Positions 49,777 to 57,833 are shown, counted from the first letter of the stretch. The stretch is 64,000 nt of DNA from Limnochorda pilosa (GCF_001544015.1 NZ_AP014924.1:3596001-3660000); one strand, 5' to 3'. Numbers and translations are program-made. The notes: generated by a model not told the origin, from the letters alone.

Positions 49777-50663
49777 TTCAGCGTCAACCTCCCCTCGCGT
49801 ACGGCCATCCGTTCCATGACGTGCAAGGCCTTGTAGGCGGCCAGCAGGAAAACCACGGCCTCCGCCCCCAGCACGGCCAGCTCCGTTCCCACCGGCAGCA
49901 GGCCCATGGCCCCCTCGGCCCAGATGAGCTGCCGCATCGCGTCCAACCCGAAGGTGAGCGGAATGAGGCTGGCCGCCAGGCCCACCCACGGCCCCAGGGC
50001 CCGCACCGGGAAGTAGAAGCCCGAGAGCAGGTAGATCGGTTCCTGGAGCAGGTTGGAGACGTGCCAGGCCTCCCGCCCGAAGACCAGGTAGAGGGAGGCC
50101 AGCAGCATCCCCAGGCCGTAGAGGGCCAGCAGGGCCAGCACGAAGGCGCCCACCACCGGCACCCACTCCACCCGCGGGAAGCGTACCCCGAAGAGGAGGC
50201 TGCCCAGCACCAGGATCGACACCGCCCTCACCAGGCTCAGGTACATACCCCCCGCCGCCATGCCGACCAGGATCGCCATGCGCGAGCACGGGGCCAGGAA
50301 GAAGGCCTCCAGGTTGCTGCTCTCCTTCTCCCAGAAGAGCTGGCTCGCCATGGACCAGAGCACGTTCATCCAGAAGGCGGTCATCGCTCCGCCCAGGAGC
50401 ACGAAGCCCACGAACTCGGGCGGCGCGTTGAGCCCGCGGTAGACGTAGACGTAGGCCGCCGTGCCGAGCACGGGCAGCGTCACCTCGAAGACGAGCCAGG
50501 AGAGCTCCCGGCTCGCTCCCACCACCCTCACGTAGGCCCGGCCCCACGTGGCCCGCAGGTTGAGGGTTAGCAGCTCCACCAGTCCGGGGCGGGGCGCGCG
50601 GCGCTCCACCCGATCCATCCGCGGCTCCGTGGGGGCGTATGCCTCGGTATTCACGTGGGCCAT
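49767..50663 (-). CDS. ABC-2 type permease, exporter operon 1
   Basis: 298 residues. N-terminal charged segment, then TM helices (LSWLVFEVTLPVLGTAAYVY, FVLLGGAMTAFWMNVLWSMA, VSILVLGSLLFGVRFP, EPIYLLSGFYFPVRALGPWV). The FYFPVRALGPWV segment marks ABC-2/DrrB-type exporters. Start overlaps the ATPase stop by 13 nt. Substrate unknown. Confidence 0.9.
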   Translation of the reverse strand: MAHVNTEAYAPTEPRMDRVERRAPRPGLVELLTLNLRATWGRAYVRVVGASRELSWLVFEVTLPVLGTAAYVYVYRGLNAPPEFVGFVLLGGAMTAFWMNVLWSMASQLFWEKESSNLEAFFLAPCSRMAILVGMAAGGMYLSLVRAVSILVLGSLLFGVRFPRVEWVPVVGAFVLALLALYGLGMLLASLYLVFGREAWHVSNLLQEPIYLLSGFYFPVRALGPWVGLAASLIPLTFGLDAMRQLIWAEGAMGLLPVGTELAVLGAEAVVFLLAAYKALHVMERMAVREGRLTLKWQ

Positions 50664-51880
50664 CCTCCTTCCGCTCGCGCCGTCTCCTGGTCCCGCTCGG
50701 TTCCGGGGGCCTCGCCGTCGGCAGAAGAGGCCGCTTCGCCGGCCCCGGCAACGGTCGCCCCACTGCTACCCGATGCGAGATCTCCGGTCCCTTGTCCGTT
50801 CCTGGTCCCGCTCGGGCTCCCGGGCGTCCCCTCGGTCAGCCGCCGGCCCACCAGCTTCAGAAAGACGTCTTCCAGGGTGGGTTCGGCCTTGGAGAAGCTC
50901 AGCACCCGCCCCCCGTTCCCCGCCAGGTGGCGGAAGACAGGGTCGATGGCCGCCTCGTTCCGGAGGATGAGGTCCAGGCGGGTGTGCCCGCTGGCCGCAT
51001 CCTCGGCGCTTCCCACCCGCACCACCTCCGGAATCCCCCGGACCGCCCGTACGGCCTCCTCTGCATCAGCCCCAGGAGTCCACGCCAGCTCCAGCCGCAC
51101 CAGGGTGTCGGACTCCACCTGTCGCTTCAGCCGGGAGGGCGTATCGCAGGCCAGCACCCGGCCCCGGTCGATGATGGCCACCCGGTCGCAGAGCTCGTCG
51201 GCCTCGGCCATGTAGTGGGTCGTCAGGAGCAGCGTCCGTCCAGGCCGCTCATGCACCCACTGCCGCACGAAGGCCCGGATGCGCCGCGCGACGCCGACGT
51301 CCAGCCCCAGGGTGGGCTCATCCAGGAAGAGCACCTTCGGATCGCTCACGAACCCCCGGGCGAAGTTCAGCTTCTGCCGCTGGCCCGTGGAGAGGCGGTT
51401 CATCTTCGCACCGGCCTTCTCAGCCAGCTCTACCACGTCCAGCAGGCGGTCGATGCGGGCCAGGGCCTCCTGGCTGGGCACGCCATAGAGCTGCGAGAAT
51501 AGCCAGAGGTTCTCCCGCACGGTGAGGATGCCGTAGCCCGACGTCTCGCCGCCCGAGACCATGTTGATGCGTCGGCGCACCGCGTAAACGTCCCGGGTGA
51601 CGTCGAGCCCGTCCACCCAGGCTCGGCCCGAGGTGGGGAGCAGCAAGGTGGAGAGGATCTTGATGAGCGTGGTCTTGCCCGCCCCGTTGGGCCCCAGGAG
51701 GCCGAACAGCTCACCCTCCCGCACCTCCAGGCTCACCCCGGCCAGGGCCAGCACCGGAGCCTGCGCTCGCTCAGCCTCGTCGCGGTCCCGTCCCCGCCGA
51801 AAGCGCCCGAGCCTCAGCGCACGTTTCTGGGGATCGTACCGGCGCACCAGGTCTTCTGTTCGAATGCTGGGTCCTGCCAA
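50651..51880 (-). CDS. ABC exporter ATPase, operon 1
   Basis: 409 residues. Walker A GPNGAGKTTLIK, signature LSTGQRQKLNFARGF, Walker B KVLFLDEPTLGLD, switch His LLLTTHYMAEADEL; DrrA-like C-terminal domain after SRLKRQVE. A Ser/Gly/Ala-rich tail of ~60 residues after LKLVGRRLTEG is unusual. Start TTG 51880 with AAAGGAGG upstream at a longer 11 nt spacing. First large gene of exporter operon 1, behind the small basic protein. Confidence 0.92.
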   Translation of the reverse strand: MAGPSIRTEDLVRRYDPQKRALRLGRFRRGRDRDEAERAQAPVLALAGVSLEVREGELFGLLGPNGAGKTTLIKILSTLLLPTSGRAWVDGLDVTRDVYAVRRRINMVSGGETSGYGILTVRENLWLFSQLYGVPSQEALARIDRLLDVVELAEKAGAKMNRLSTGQRQKLNFARGFVSDPKVLFLDEPTLGLDVGVARRIRAFVRQWVHERPGRTLLLTTHYMAEADELCDRVAIIDRGRVLACDTPSRLKRQVESDTLVRLELAWTPGADAEEAVRAVRGIPEVVRVGSAEDAASGHTRLDLILRNEAAIDPVFRHLAGNGGRVLSFSKAEPTLEDVFLKLVGRRLTEGTPGSPSGTRNGQGTGDLASGSSGATVAGAGEAASSADGEAPGTERDQETARAEGGWPT

Positions 51881-52000
51881 GGCAACCCGCGCCTCCTTTC
51901 GAATGCTCCGGGCCCGACCGCGGGCCCCTCCCGCCGGAAGAGCCGCTGAGCCCTGGTCCGGCCGTCCCATGGCGCGAAAGGGCGAGGCCCGCCCGGCCCC

Positions 52001-52198
52001 TTACAGGACCGGACGGCGCCTCGCCTGGGAATCGAGACCGAAGAGGCGGCGGAGCAGCGACGGCCTGCGGCGATGGTTCCGCTGGCCTTGCCACTGCCAC
52101 CTGAGCGCCTGACTCAGGCGCTCCTGCTCGGCCTCACGCAGCAACTCCTCGTGCCGGATCTGCGCGATCCGCAGCGCGGAGTAGAGCTCACGGTACAT
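52001..52198 (-). CDS. Small basic protein of exporter operon 1 (family member 1)
   Basis: 65 residues, MYRELYSALRIAQIRHEELL then REAEQERLSQALRWQW, QGQRNHRRRPSLLRRLFGLD, ending SQARRRPVL. Related to the proteins at 52799 and 56849: shared HEELLREAEQERLSQALR and RRPSL...RRRPVL. Start ATG 52198 follows AAAGGAGAGGTCCTC. It heads the exporter operon and sits behind an attenuator-like leader. No known family recognised; a charged helix plus basic C-terminus could bind RNA, the ribosome or membrane. Confidence 0.7.
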   Translation of the reverse strand: MYRELYSALRIAQIRHEELLREAEQERLSQALRWQWQGQRNHRRRPSLLRRLFGLDSQARRRPVL

Positions 52199-52249
52199 GA
52201 GGACCTCTCCTTTCGCGGTGGCAGCGGCCTTGGCCCGCTTCCCGCCGTG

Positions 52250-52291
52250 GGAAAGCAAAGAGGCCGCCGCCCGTTTCCGGGCCACGGCCTC
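52250..52291 (-). terminator. Hairpin 2 of the exporter leader
   Basis: Minus strand GAGGCCG-TG-GCCCG-GAAA-CGGGC-GG-CGGCCTC followed by TTTGCTTTCC: 12 bp with a 2x2 mismatch and a GNRA-like loop. It lies between hairpin 1 and the ATG of the small protein. Its arms resemble those of hairpin 1, so the two may compete. Confidence 0.6.
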
Positions 52292-52302
52292 GTGGCAAGG
52301 GT

Positions 52303-52328
52303 CGGAGGTTCCTGGCAGGATACCTCCG
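52303..52328 (-). promoter_or_regulatory. Middle hairpin of the exporter leader
   Basis: Minus strand CGGAGGT-ATCCTGCCAGGA-ACCTCCG, a 7-bp stem with an inner TCCT/AGGA pair. Part of the leader between the terminator-like hairpin and the small gene. Confidence 0.5.
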
Positions 52329-52331
52329 GGG

Positions 52332-52373
52332 AAAAACTGAGGCCGTGGCACCGTTCATGGGTGTCACGGCCTC
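52332..52373 (-). terminator. Terminator-like hairpin 1 of the exporter leader
   Basis: Minus strand GAGGCCGTGACACC-CATGAAC-GGTGCCACGGCCTC followed by AGTTTTT: a 13-14 bp stem with one mismatch and a run of five T (uracils in RNA). It lies behind the leader ORF stop and before the small protein gene, as an intrinsic terminator in a leader would. Confidence 0.75.
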
Positions 52374-52391
52374 GAAACCTGCGGCGGCCGG

Positions 52392-52547
52392 TTACTCGGA
52401 CCGGCGCACGCCCAGAGGCGGACACCCCATGCTTCCATCAACCTGCCCGACCATGCCCGCGCGCGCAGTGCTGGCAGGGCCGCCGATACCGGCTGCAAGG
52501 CCCAGGGGACGCGGGGTTGCAAGAGTGCAGGTAATCCGGATGCGCAT
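52392..52547 (-). CDS. Leader ORF (51 residues) of exporter operon 1
   Basis: MRIRITCTLATPRPLGLAAG, then IGGPASTARAGMVGQVDGSM, ending GCPPLGVRRSE. Starts with ATG 7 nt after a perfect AGGAGGTGG and stops at TAA (52392-52394). It lies between the promoter at 52626-52655 and the terminator-like hairpin. Translated leaders of this type are known from antibiotic-inducible exporter and resistance genes (ribosome-stalling attenuation). Coding status is inferred from position and ribosome site. Confidence 0.6.
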   Translation of the reverse strand: MRIRITCTLATPRPLGLAAGIGGPASTARAGMVGQVDGSMGCPPLGVRRSE

Positions 52548-52625
52548 GGGTTCCACCTCCTGCTTCAAGGGTTCGGCCCGGCTTGGCGGCGTCTCCCGCC
52601 GCTCACAGTTCCGAAGCCGTCCTCT

Positions 52626-52655
52626 ACCTTACCACAGCCCAGGGGGGCCGGTCAA
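52626..52655 (-). promoter_or_regulatory. Promoter of the leader and exporter operon 1
   Basis: Minus strand TTGACC (52650-52655), 18 bp, TAAGGT (52626-52631), about 80 nt before the leader ORF. Confidence 0.6.
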
Positions 52656-52783
52656 GAAGAATCTTCATGCGCTGGTGTGGGGAACCCATGCACGGTCCCA
52701 CGGGCGGGTGCGGATGCCAGGCGGCCCCCGGGCCCATCCGGACACATGTTCGCTCGCCCGCCCTTCCAGTATCCCGTTCTCTC

Positions 52784-52803
52784 CCTGACACCGCCCTGTC
52801 AGG
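52784..52803. repeat. Palindrome CCTGACACCGCCCTGTCAGG, left of small protein 2
   Basis: CCTGACA-CCGCCC-TGTCAGG, a 7-bp inverted repeat with 6-bp centre; it overlaps the stop of the small protein. A second copy with one change lies at 53064. Confidence 0.6.
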
Positions 52804-53002
52804 CACCTGCGGGGCGGCGGCGCAGGATCCGCTCCATGACGCCCAGGAGGCGCCCGGCGGGGCGCCGGTCGCCGTGTGGTCGTGTCCCCGCCGCACGCAG
52901 CGCGCGCTCCGCTTCGGCTTCCCGCAGCAGGCGGCGGTGGCGATCCAGGGCGATCTGGCGCAGGAGTTCAGGGCTGGCGTTCTGATCGAGCCGGTTCATC
53001 AC
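52799..53002 (-). CDS. Small basic protein, orphan member (family member 2)
   Basis: 67 residues, with LLRQIALDRHRRLLREAEAE, RALRAAGTRPHGDRRPAG, and ending RILRRRPAGA. Shares LLREAE-ER and the RRRP end with the proteins at 52001 and 56849 but is not followed by an exporter gene. Start GTG 53002 (or ATG 52999) after GGAGGAGG. Flanked by two near-identical palindromes. The region upstream (53085-53290) holds no gene. Confidence 0.65.
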   Translation of the reverse strand: MMNRLDQNASPELLRQIALDRHRRLLREAEAERALRAAGTRPHGDRRPAGRLLGVMERILRRRPAGA

Positions 53003-53063
53003 TCAAGGTCCTCCTCCACGTTGGTGTGCTTCGCCCGGTGCACCCCGAGCATAACCGGACCAC

Positions 53064-53083
53064 CCTGACACCCTCCTGTCGGT
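53064..53083. repeat. Palindrome CCTGACACCCTCCTGTCGG, right of small protein 2
   Basis: CCTGACA-CCCTCC-TGTCGG, near-identical to the palindrome at 52784-52803 and about 60 nt upstream of the small gene. Pair of operator sites or mobile-element ends is possible. Confidence 0.6.
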
Positions 53084-53392
53084 GATCGCCTCCAGGGTAG
53101 CGCCCGGGCACCTGCGCTGCATCGCCTGGTGGAAGGAGGCTCGCCTGCGACTCAGGTCGGAGGAACGCCGCGACCGGGCGGCGGACCGGGCGCACCCCGG
53201 TCCAGGCCCGCCGTTGGCCGGATCGGCTGGCCTTCGCCGCCCGTTCCGTCCGCTCATCAGCCTCCTCATTCGATTGAATTCCTACCACGCTCCGTGCTAG
53301 ACTGGTGGGGAACGGCTTGAGGCAGCTTCGCAGCGCCGGCCTGCGCTCCGGGTCCATCCGGCTCGAGGGCGCCGGAGAGGGGAGTCTGGCGG

Positions 53393-53926
53393 GTGGACCG
53401 GGAAAGCCTCGTGGAATGGGTTCGCAGTTTCGCCCTGGCAGGTGTGGTAGCCCTATTCATCGTCACGTTCGTCGCACGCCCGTACGTGGTGGAGGGCCGG
53501 TCCATGGAACCGACGCTCCACGACCGCGATCGGCTCATCGTGGAGAAGCTGAGCTACCGCTTCTCGGACCCGCACCAGGGCGACATCGTGGTGCTTCGAA
53601 GCCCCATGGAGCCCGGGCGGAGGCTGATCAAGCGCGTCATCGGACTGCCCGGCGACCAGGTCTCCATCTCCCTGGGCAAGGTCTGGGTGAACGGCCGGGC
53701 CCTCGACGAGCCCTACGTGGACGCGACCGTCACCGGATTCATGCCTCCCAGGCAGGTTCCGGCCGACTCCTACTTCGTCATGGGCGACAACCGGCACCCG
53801 CAGATGTCCCTGGACAGCCGAACCTTCGGTTTCGTGGAACGGGACGCCCTGGAGGGGCGCGCCATCGTCCGGTTCTGGCCCATCACCGCCGTAAGCCTGG
53901 TGACCGCCGCGGCCACGGCCCGCTGA
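53393..53926 (+). CDS. lepB: Signal peptidase I
   Basis: 177 residues. N-terminal TM helix (SFALAGVVALFIVTFVARPY), catalytic Ser in VEGRSMEPTL, DRLIVEKLSYRFSDPHQGDIVVL, catalytic Lys in RLIKRVIGLPGDQV, and SYFVMGDNRHPQMSLDSRTFG. Cleaves signal peptides outside the membrane. The GDNRxxSxDSR box reads GDNRHPQMSLDSR. Start GTG 53393 with GAGGGGAG upstream. Alone between the two exporter regions. Confidence 0.93.
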   Translation: MDRESLVEWVRSFALAGVVALFIVTFVARPYVVEGRSMEPTLHDRDRLIVEKLSYRFSDPHQGDIVVLRSPMEPGRRLIKRVIGLPGDQVSISLGKVWVNGRALDEPYVDATVTGFMPPRQVPADSYFVMGDNRHPQMSLDSRTFGFVERDALEGRAIVRFWPITAVSLVTAAATAR

Positions 53927-54004
53927 GGGTCGCACTCCCCGCGTCCGCCCCAGGCGCGATCCCGGCGGCGCATCCTGGCCGGCCGTCGTCCCTTGCGGCG
54001 ACCC

Positions 54005-54823
54005 CTAGAACTGCCCCAGGGTGCCCCGGCGCTTCACCAGCATCTCGGCCCGGCTGAAGAACCAGATGCCGGCCAGGAGGGAGACCGCGGCCGCGCCGGC
54101 CACCAGCACCGCCGCCCACCCTGTGGGCACCAGCGGCTCCGTTCCCAGCCAGAAGACCCGGAGGGCATCCAACCCGTAGGTGGTGGGCAGGGCCAGGGCC
54201 AGTACCCGGAGCGCGGGCGGAAGGACCTTCACGGGGAACTGGGACCCCGAGAGCGTGGTGGTGGCATAGCTTCCCGCATCGGTGAGCTGGGTGGCCTCAC
54301 GCAGGAGCAGCACCACGCCGGCGTAGCCGATGCCGAACCCGAAGAGCCCCGCGGCGGCCAGGGCCACGATGCCGCCGGCCAGAAACGGCGCTTGCCCCCA
54401 GCTGAAGCCGAACAGCCCGGCCCCCACCAGGACCGCGATCACGCCCATGAACAGGCTGGCGGTCATCTGGGCGATGCCTCCCAGCACCACCAGCATCCAG
54501 GGGGCGTTGGGCGTCACCCACTCGGCCTCCAGCACCCCCTGGCGGCGCAGGGTCTGGATAGGAAAGGCAAACCCCCAGAACGCGGCCGACACCAGCACAT
54601 CGAAGAGCAATCCCAGCAGCAGGAAAGAGGCCGTATCGGCCGTTCCCGTGGTCGCCTCGAATCCCACGGCCCTCCCTGAGACGGTGAAGGAACGCATGAG
54701 GAAGACCAGCGGCGCCAGGAAGGCGACGGGCTGGACCACGTACCCCACGAGCTGGGCGGGGTACCGCAGGAGGGTGAGCCACACCCGCACGAGCTGCGCC
54801 CCGAGGATCCGGATCCACGTCAC
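54005..54823 (-). CDS. ABC-2 type permease, exporter operon 2
   Basis: 272 residues. TM segments (QLVGYVVQPVAFLAPLVFLM, FDVLVSAAFWGFAFPIQTLR, FMGVIAVLVGAGLFGFSWG, AGIWFFSRAEMLVKRRGTL). Start GTG 54823 after GGAGGCGAG. Equivalent to the permease at 48877 in operon 1, with the same final gene order. Function: export of unknown substrate. Confidence 0.9.
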   Translation of the reverse strand: MTWIRILGAQLVRVWLTLLRYPAQLVGYVVQPVAFLAPLVFLMRSFTVSGRAVGFEATTGTADTASFLLLGLLFDVLVSAAFWGFAFPIQTLRRQGVLEAEWVTPNAPWMLVVLGGIAQMTASLFMGVIAVLVGAGLFGFSWGQAPFLAGGIVALAAAGLFGFGIGYAGVVLLLREATQLTDAGSYATTTLSGSQFPVKVLPPALRVLALALPTTYGLDALRVFWLGTEPLVPTGWAAVLVAGAAAVSLLAGIWFFSRAEMLVKRRGTLGQF

Positions 54824-54864
54824 GACGTCTCGCCTCCTGTGCTCCCCGGCGTCGGGCCGGAGTC

Positions 54865-55806
54865 TCAGTAGCTGGTGAGCGTTCCCGTCCGGCGCACCCA
54901 GCGCTCGACGGCGTGCAGCGCGACGAGCCCCAGCGGCAGAAAGACGAGCCCGAAGACCAGGAGCGCGCGGACGTCGTCGGCCACGGCAGCCCACCCGCCG
55001 GGGGTAAGGGCCGCGGTGCGAACGGCCCGGATGGTGTAGGTGGGCGGCAGGAGGGCCGCAACCTGCTGCATCCAACCGGGCAGCACCTCGAGCGGGAAGG
55101 TGACGCCCGAGAAGATCATCACCAGGCCCCGCACCACGTAGACCAGGGCCGCCACCTCCTTGACCCACGCGGTGGCCGCGGCGAAGACGAGACCCAGCCC
55201 GTAGAGGTACGGCAGCGAGGCGGCCAGGGTCGCCAGCATCCACCCCAGGCTGCCCGAGATCTGCATGCCGTAGACGAAGCGGTACTCCAGGAGGCTGATA
55301 CCCAGCACCCCTCCCAGGAAGAGGAGCGCGGGCAGGCCTTCGGTGAGAACCAGCAGCACCGTGGGCACGGGCGTGGACCAGTTCACCTCCAGCATCCCCT
55401 GGACCTGTTGGTAGCGGATGCGGTTGCCGAAGTCCCACAGCAGGATGTTGACGAGAAACCAGATGGTGGCACCCAGCAGCACGTAGGCCACCACGTTTCC
55501 GGTTCCGGCACGGGCCGCGAAGAACCCGAGGGCCTCGCCCTGGGGTCCCGCGGCCGCCCGGGCGGCGAAGACGTACCCCAGGGGAAAGAGCGCGGGCCAC
55601 AGCAGCAAGCCGACCAGCTCCCCCGGGTAGCGCAGGAGGCTGACCCTGAGCTCCTTGCCCAGGGCCGCCCACGCGAGGCGGGGCCACCAGACGGCGAGGG
55701 GCTCCGGGTGCGGCCGTCCCTGGCGCGGGTAGGTTTCGGGTGCCTTCTGGTCGGGTACGATCTGATCCCCGGTCGCCCGCGGATCGGGTGTGAGTAGCTC
55801 ATCCAC
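54865..55806 (-). CDS. ABC-2 type permease, exporter operon 2
   Basis: 313 residues. Charged N-terminus, helices (LVGLLLWPALFPLGYVFAAR, NVVAYVLLGATIWFLVNILL, GLVFAAATAWVKEVAALVYV), and the motif FSGVTFPLEVLPGWMQQV, as in DrrB-type permeases. Start overlaps the ATPase stop by 8 nt. Second gene of operon 2 after the ATPase. Confidence 0.9.
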   Translation of the reverse strand: MDELLTPDPRATGDQIVPDQKAPETYPRQGRPHPEPLAVWWPRLAWAALGKELRVSLLRYPGELVGLLLWPALFPLGYVFAARAAAGPQGEALGFFAARAGTGNVVAYVLLGATIWFLVNILLWDFGNRIRYQQVQGMLEVNWSTPVPTVLLVLTEGLPALLFLGGVLGISLLEYRFVYGMQISGSLGWMLATLAASLPYLYGLGLVFAAATAWVKEVAALVYVVRGLVMIFSGVTFPLEVLPGWMQQVAALLPPTYTIRAVRTAALTPGGWAAVADDVRALLVFGLVFLPLGLVALHAVERWVRRTGTLTSY

Positions 55807-56845
55807 GGGCCTCGGCCCCCTCCCCCAGCCGCCGGCCGGTCAGGGCCAGGAAGACGCTCTCGAGGGTGGGCGTCTCCTGGCCGGCCCGTACCACCCGCAG
55901 GCCCCGGCGTTCCGCCTCGGCCACGATGGGTGCCAGGGCCAGCTCGGTGGGTGGCTCGCCGTTCTGGGGCGTCCGGGCCGCCAGGCTGAGCTCCCAAACC
56001 CCGCCGGCCTCGTCGCGATGGGAGGCCATCCGCTCCACCCCCGCAAGTCCAAGGGAGGCCGCCCAACCGGCCGGGTCCTCCCCGTCCGGGCCCTGGAGTT
56101 CCAGGCGGACCACCGCCGATCGCCGCAGCCGGCTCTTCAGCGCCTGGGGGGTTCCCTCGGCGATGATCCGCCCCCGGTCGATGATGAGTACCCGGTCCGA
56201 GAGCTCGTCGGCCTCCTGCATGTTGTGGGTGGTGAGGAGTACCGCCCGGCCGTCGGCCCTCAGCTCCGCGATCAGGTCCCTCAGGGACCGGGCCGCCCGC
56301 GGGTCCAGCCCCACCGTGGGTTCGTCCAGCAGGAGCACGGGCGGGTCCGGGAGCATGGCCCGGGCCAGGGCCAAGCGCTGCTTCATCCCAGAAGAGTAGC
56401 GCTCCACGAGCTGGTCGGCCTTCTCCTCCAGGTCGAAGCGGCGCAGGATCTCGGAGATGCGCTGGCGGAGCACCGCGGGCGGTACCCGGTACAGGGTGCC
56501 GAAGTAGCCCAGGTTCTCGCGGCCCGTGAGCTTCCAGTAGGTGGTCCGCTCGCCGCCCAGCATGACCCCCAGGTGGGCTCGGGCCTCCAGGGGCCGGCGC
56601 ACCACGTCGATCCCGCGAACGCGGGCCGTGCCCGAGGTGGGCAGGATGAGGGTGGCCAGCATGCGCACGGCGGTGGTCTTGCCGGCCCCGTTGGGACCCA
56701 ACAGGCCCACCACCTCGCCCGGCCCCACCCTAAAGCTCACGCCGTCCACGGCCACGGTGGCCTCTCCCACCGGACGCCGGCGCCAGCCCCGGAGGGGCGG
56801 CGGGAAGGTTTTTCGCAGGTCCACGGCCTCCAGCAACAGGTGCAC
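55799..56845 (-). CDS. ABC exporter ATPase, operon 2
   Basis: 348 residues. Walker A GPNGAGKTTAVR, signature YSSGMKQRLALARAM, Walker B PVLLLDEPTVGLD, LLTTHNMQEADEL. Start GTG 56845 lies 3 nt behind the small basic protein stop, so translation is coupled. DrrA-like C-terminal domain. Paralogue of the ATPase at 50651 (different enough to be old). Confidence 0.92.
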   Translation of the reverse strand: MHLLLEAVDLRKTFPPPLRGWRRRPVGEATVAVDGVSFRVGPGEVVGLLGPNGAGKTTAVRMLATLILPTSGTARVRGIDVVRRPLEARAHLGVMLGGERTTYWKLTGRENLGYFGTLYRVPPAVLRQRISEILRRFDLEEKADQLVERYSSGMKQRLALARAMLPDPPVLLLDEPTVGLDPRAARSLRDLIAELRADGRAVLLTTHNMQEADELSDRVLIIDRGRIIAEGTPQALKSRLRRSAVVRLELQGPDGEDPAGWAASLGLAGVERMASHRDEAGGVWELSLAARTPQNGEPPTELALAPIVAEAERRGLRVVRAGQETPTLESVFLALTGRRLGEGAEARG

Positions 56846-56848
56846 CCC

Positions 56849-57058
56849 CTACAGGACGGGCCGCCGGACGTTCATGCGTGCGGCTCGGTGCTCCACCCAC
56901 CTGCGCAGGCGGTGAATGAGGGACGGCCTCTGCGGCGGCAGAGCGGAGCGGCCCTGCCTGAGGGCCCTGGTCACGCGATCTCTGCGGGCCTGTTCCAGCA
57001 ATTCCTCGACGTGGATTCGGGCCACGTCCTGCATCAGAGGACCCCACGGCGCGACCAT
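56849..57058 (-). CDS. Small basic protein of exporter operon 2 (family member 3)
   Basis: 69 residues. MVAPWGPLMQDVARIHVEEL then LEQARRDRVTRALRQGRSAL, PPQRPSLIHRLRRWVEHRAA, ending RMNVRRPVL. Shares HVEELL...R-R---ALR and RPSL...RRPVL with the proteins at 52001 and 52799. ATG 57058 follows GGGAGGAGGGCGCTCACC. Heads exporter operon 2 with a clear promoter; coupled to the ATPase. Family unknown. Confidence 0.75.
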   Translation of the reverse strand: MVAPWGPLMQDVARIHVEELLEQARRDRVTRALRQGRSALPPQRPSLIHRLRRWVEHRAARMNVRRPVL

Positions 57059-57123
57059 GGTGAGCGCCCTCCTCCCGTGCCCCGCATATCCCTTGCGGCG
57101 TGGTAGAAGCTGGGCACAGCAAC

Positions 57124-57152
57124 AATGTAGCACGGGATGTTAACGATGTCAA
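57124..57152 (-). promoter_or_regulatory. Promoter of exporter operon 2
   Basis: Minus strand TTGACA (57147-57152), 17 bp, TACATT (57124-57129): a good sigma-70-type match, about 65 nt before the small protein start. Confidence 0.75.
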
Positions 57153-57191
57153 TGGCGACCTAAAAGATATTGAATGGCGGCTTCGATCCGC

Positions 57192-57833
57192 TCAGTGGGG
57201 CGCCGGTTCCCCGCCGGGGGCCGCGCCGGGCCGCGACCCGCTTCGCTCGGGCATCACCAGGCCCGCGGAGATGATGGTGCGGAACGCCTCTTCCACCGTC
57301 AGGTCCAGCTCGATGCAGTCCGAGCGTGGGGCCAGAACCACGAAGCCCGACGTGGGGTTGGGCGTGGTGGGGACGTAGACGGAAACCAGATCCCCTGGTG
57401 CTCGCAGGCTGGGCGGGACCTCCTCGTGGGTCACGAATCCGAGGCTGTACATGCCTGCCCGCGGGTATGGGATGAGGACCGCCCGCCGGAAGTGGCGCTG
57501 CTCCGGCAGGATCACCGACGTGATGATCTGCTTGGTTCCCGTGTAGAGCGAGCGGATGCCAGGAATCCGCTCCAAGAGCCGCTCACCCGTCTGGATCAGC
57601 CTCCGTCCCAGGAGGTTCGTGGCCACGAGGCCGGCCAGGACCGTAAGGGCCAGGGTCGCCACCAGCCCCACGCCCGGCAGGGGACGGCCGGCGAGACCCT
57701 GAACCAGACCACCTAGCAGGTGATCCAGGCGGGTGAAGGCGAACCAAAGGACATAGGCGGTCAGGACGAGGGGGAGAAGCACCGCCACCCCCGCCAGGAA
57801 CGTTCTTTGCAGCCAGCGACCGATCCGGTGCAC
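57192..57833 (-). CDS. DUF502 family membrane protein
   Basis: 213 residues. TM helix (TFLAGVAVLLPLVLTAYVLW), then GLVQGLAGRPLPGVGLVATL, a second TM (TLALTVLAGLVATNLLGRR) and soluble ERIPGIRSLYTGTKQIITSV with VPTTPNPTSGFVVLAPRSDC, conserved in DUF502. Function unknown; often near envelope genes. Tail after MPERSGSRPGAA is low complexity. Confidence 0.9.
   Translation of the reverse strand: MHRIGRWLQRTFLAGVAVLLPLVLTAYVLWFAFTRLDHLLGGLVQGLAGRPLPGVGLVATLALTVLAGLVATNLLGRRLIQTGERLLERIPGIRSLYTGTKQIITSVILPEQRHFRRAVLIPYPRAGMYSLGFVTHEEVPPSLRAPGDLVSVYVPTTPNPTSGFVVLAPRSDCIELDLTVEEAFRTIISAGLVMPERSGSRPGAAPGGEPAPH

Noticed and set aside
52968-53357. Minus-strand frame upstream of small protein 2
   Set aside because: Low-complexity Arg/Pro text, no ribosome site; the stretch 53085-53290 holds no gene I can support.
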